From JACDET01 sp035568375 (GTDB lineage Bacteria; Patescibacteriota; Microgenomatia; Levybacterales; UBA12049): a stretch of DNA of 5,857 nt. Numbering within the stretch: position 1 is the first letter of the stretch; each line of letters opens with the position of its first letter. This document shows, in pieces, positions 5,733-5,857 of this stretch. Position numbers and translations under genes: made by a program. The notes below the pieces were generated by a model. That model saw nothing but the letters and a program-made list of their open reading frames with translations, was not told the origin of the DNA and did not search any database. The stretch spans positions 1 through 5,857 of the forward strand of contig DATMOG010000040.1 of the NCBI GenBank assembly GCA_035568375.1, in the 5' to 3' direction.

Positions 5733-5857
5733 CTATTCTCTTACTTTTAATGTTTCACCTTTATAAATAATATTTATTGGGTTAATAATTACCTGCTTTT
5801 CACCGTTTGCAACATATCCTGCATCAAGTCCTTCAAAACCAAGCTTTTTGATAATGC
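5733..5857 (-). CDS. Unrecognised protein, C-terminal 40 residues (5' end outside window)
   Basis: On the minus strand a frame open from the window edge encodes 40 residues ending at TAG (5735-5733). It reads IIKKLGFEGLDAGYVANG, then EKQVIINPINIIYKGETLKV and RE. The other two minus-strand frames are interrupted here, and the Gly/Lys/Ile-rich composition with alternating hydrophobic strands looks like a real beta-rich protein end. I do not recognise the family, and 40 residues are too few to guess. It lies 169 bp upstream of the GH130 operon in the same orientation, but the terminator-like hairpin and separate promoter suggest a different transcription unit with possible read-through. Confidence 0.55.
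   Translation of the reverse strand, partial: IIKKLGFEGLDAGYVANGEKQVIINPINIIYKGETLKVRE

Noticed and set aside
5718..5736. Hairpin ATAGTA/TACTAT over the stop codon of the partial minus-strand gene
   Set aside because: Six mostly A-T pairs with no T tract on either side; the hairpin at 5585-5606 is a better terminator.
1..5857. CRISPR arrays, tRNA or rRNA genes, insertion sequences
   Set aside because: No spaced direct repeats, cloverleaf-like segments, rRNA signatures or transposase motifs were seen.

Overview
The window looks bacterial: about 35-40% G+C by eye, tightly packed genes, Shine-Dalgarno-like sites and a consensus TTGACA -35 box. A CDP-archaeol-synthase-type membrane cytidylyltransferase in an otherwise bacterial setting, next to a soluble lipid kinase, would fit a candidate-phyla (Patescibacteria/CPR-like) genome. 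That placement is inference; no rRNA or other taxonomic marker is present. TGA is not read as sense in any gene here, so the code appears standard for TGA.

Plus strand, 1-1744: a compact lipid-type operon. It starts inside a PHP-family phosphoesterase (C-terminal 89 codons only). One base later comes a diacylglycerol/sphingosine-kinase-family protein (273-1190). Its stop overlaps the start of a CarS-like integral membrane protein (1190-1744) in a TAATG junction. Kinase plus cytidylyltransferase would give the two-step route diacylglycerol-type lipid -> phosphatidate -> CDP-activated lipid, which suits a cell that scavenges lipids.

Minus strand, 5563 down to 1751: two large cytoplasmic beta-propeller glycosidase/phosphorylase genes, 54 bp apart and probably cotranscribed. 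The first (3743-5563) joins a divergent, motif-less N-terminal propeller to a C-terminal GH130 domain. The second (1751-3688) holds two complete GH130 domains in tandem, each with an EDPR catalytic motif. Together they carry three EDPR sites and four propellers. They most likely act on beta-mannosides or related oligosaccharides. The second gene converges on the lipid operon with only 6 bp between the stop codons.

Right end, 5564-5857: a 169-bp regulatory gap, then the last 40 codons of an unrecognised minus-strand gene. The gap holds a promoter with a perfect -35, a hairpin with a T6 tract (terminator-like), and a 13-bp inverted repeat (12/13). One arm of the repeat contains the -35 box and the other contains the ribosome binding site of the glycosidase operon. 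This layout could mask translation in read-through transcripts while leaving transcripts from the operon's own promoter free. It is the most unusual non-coding structure in the window.
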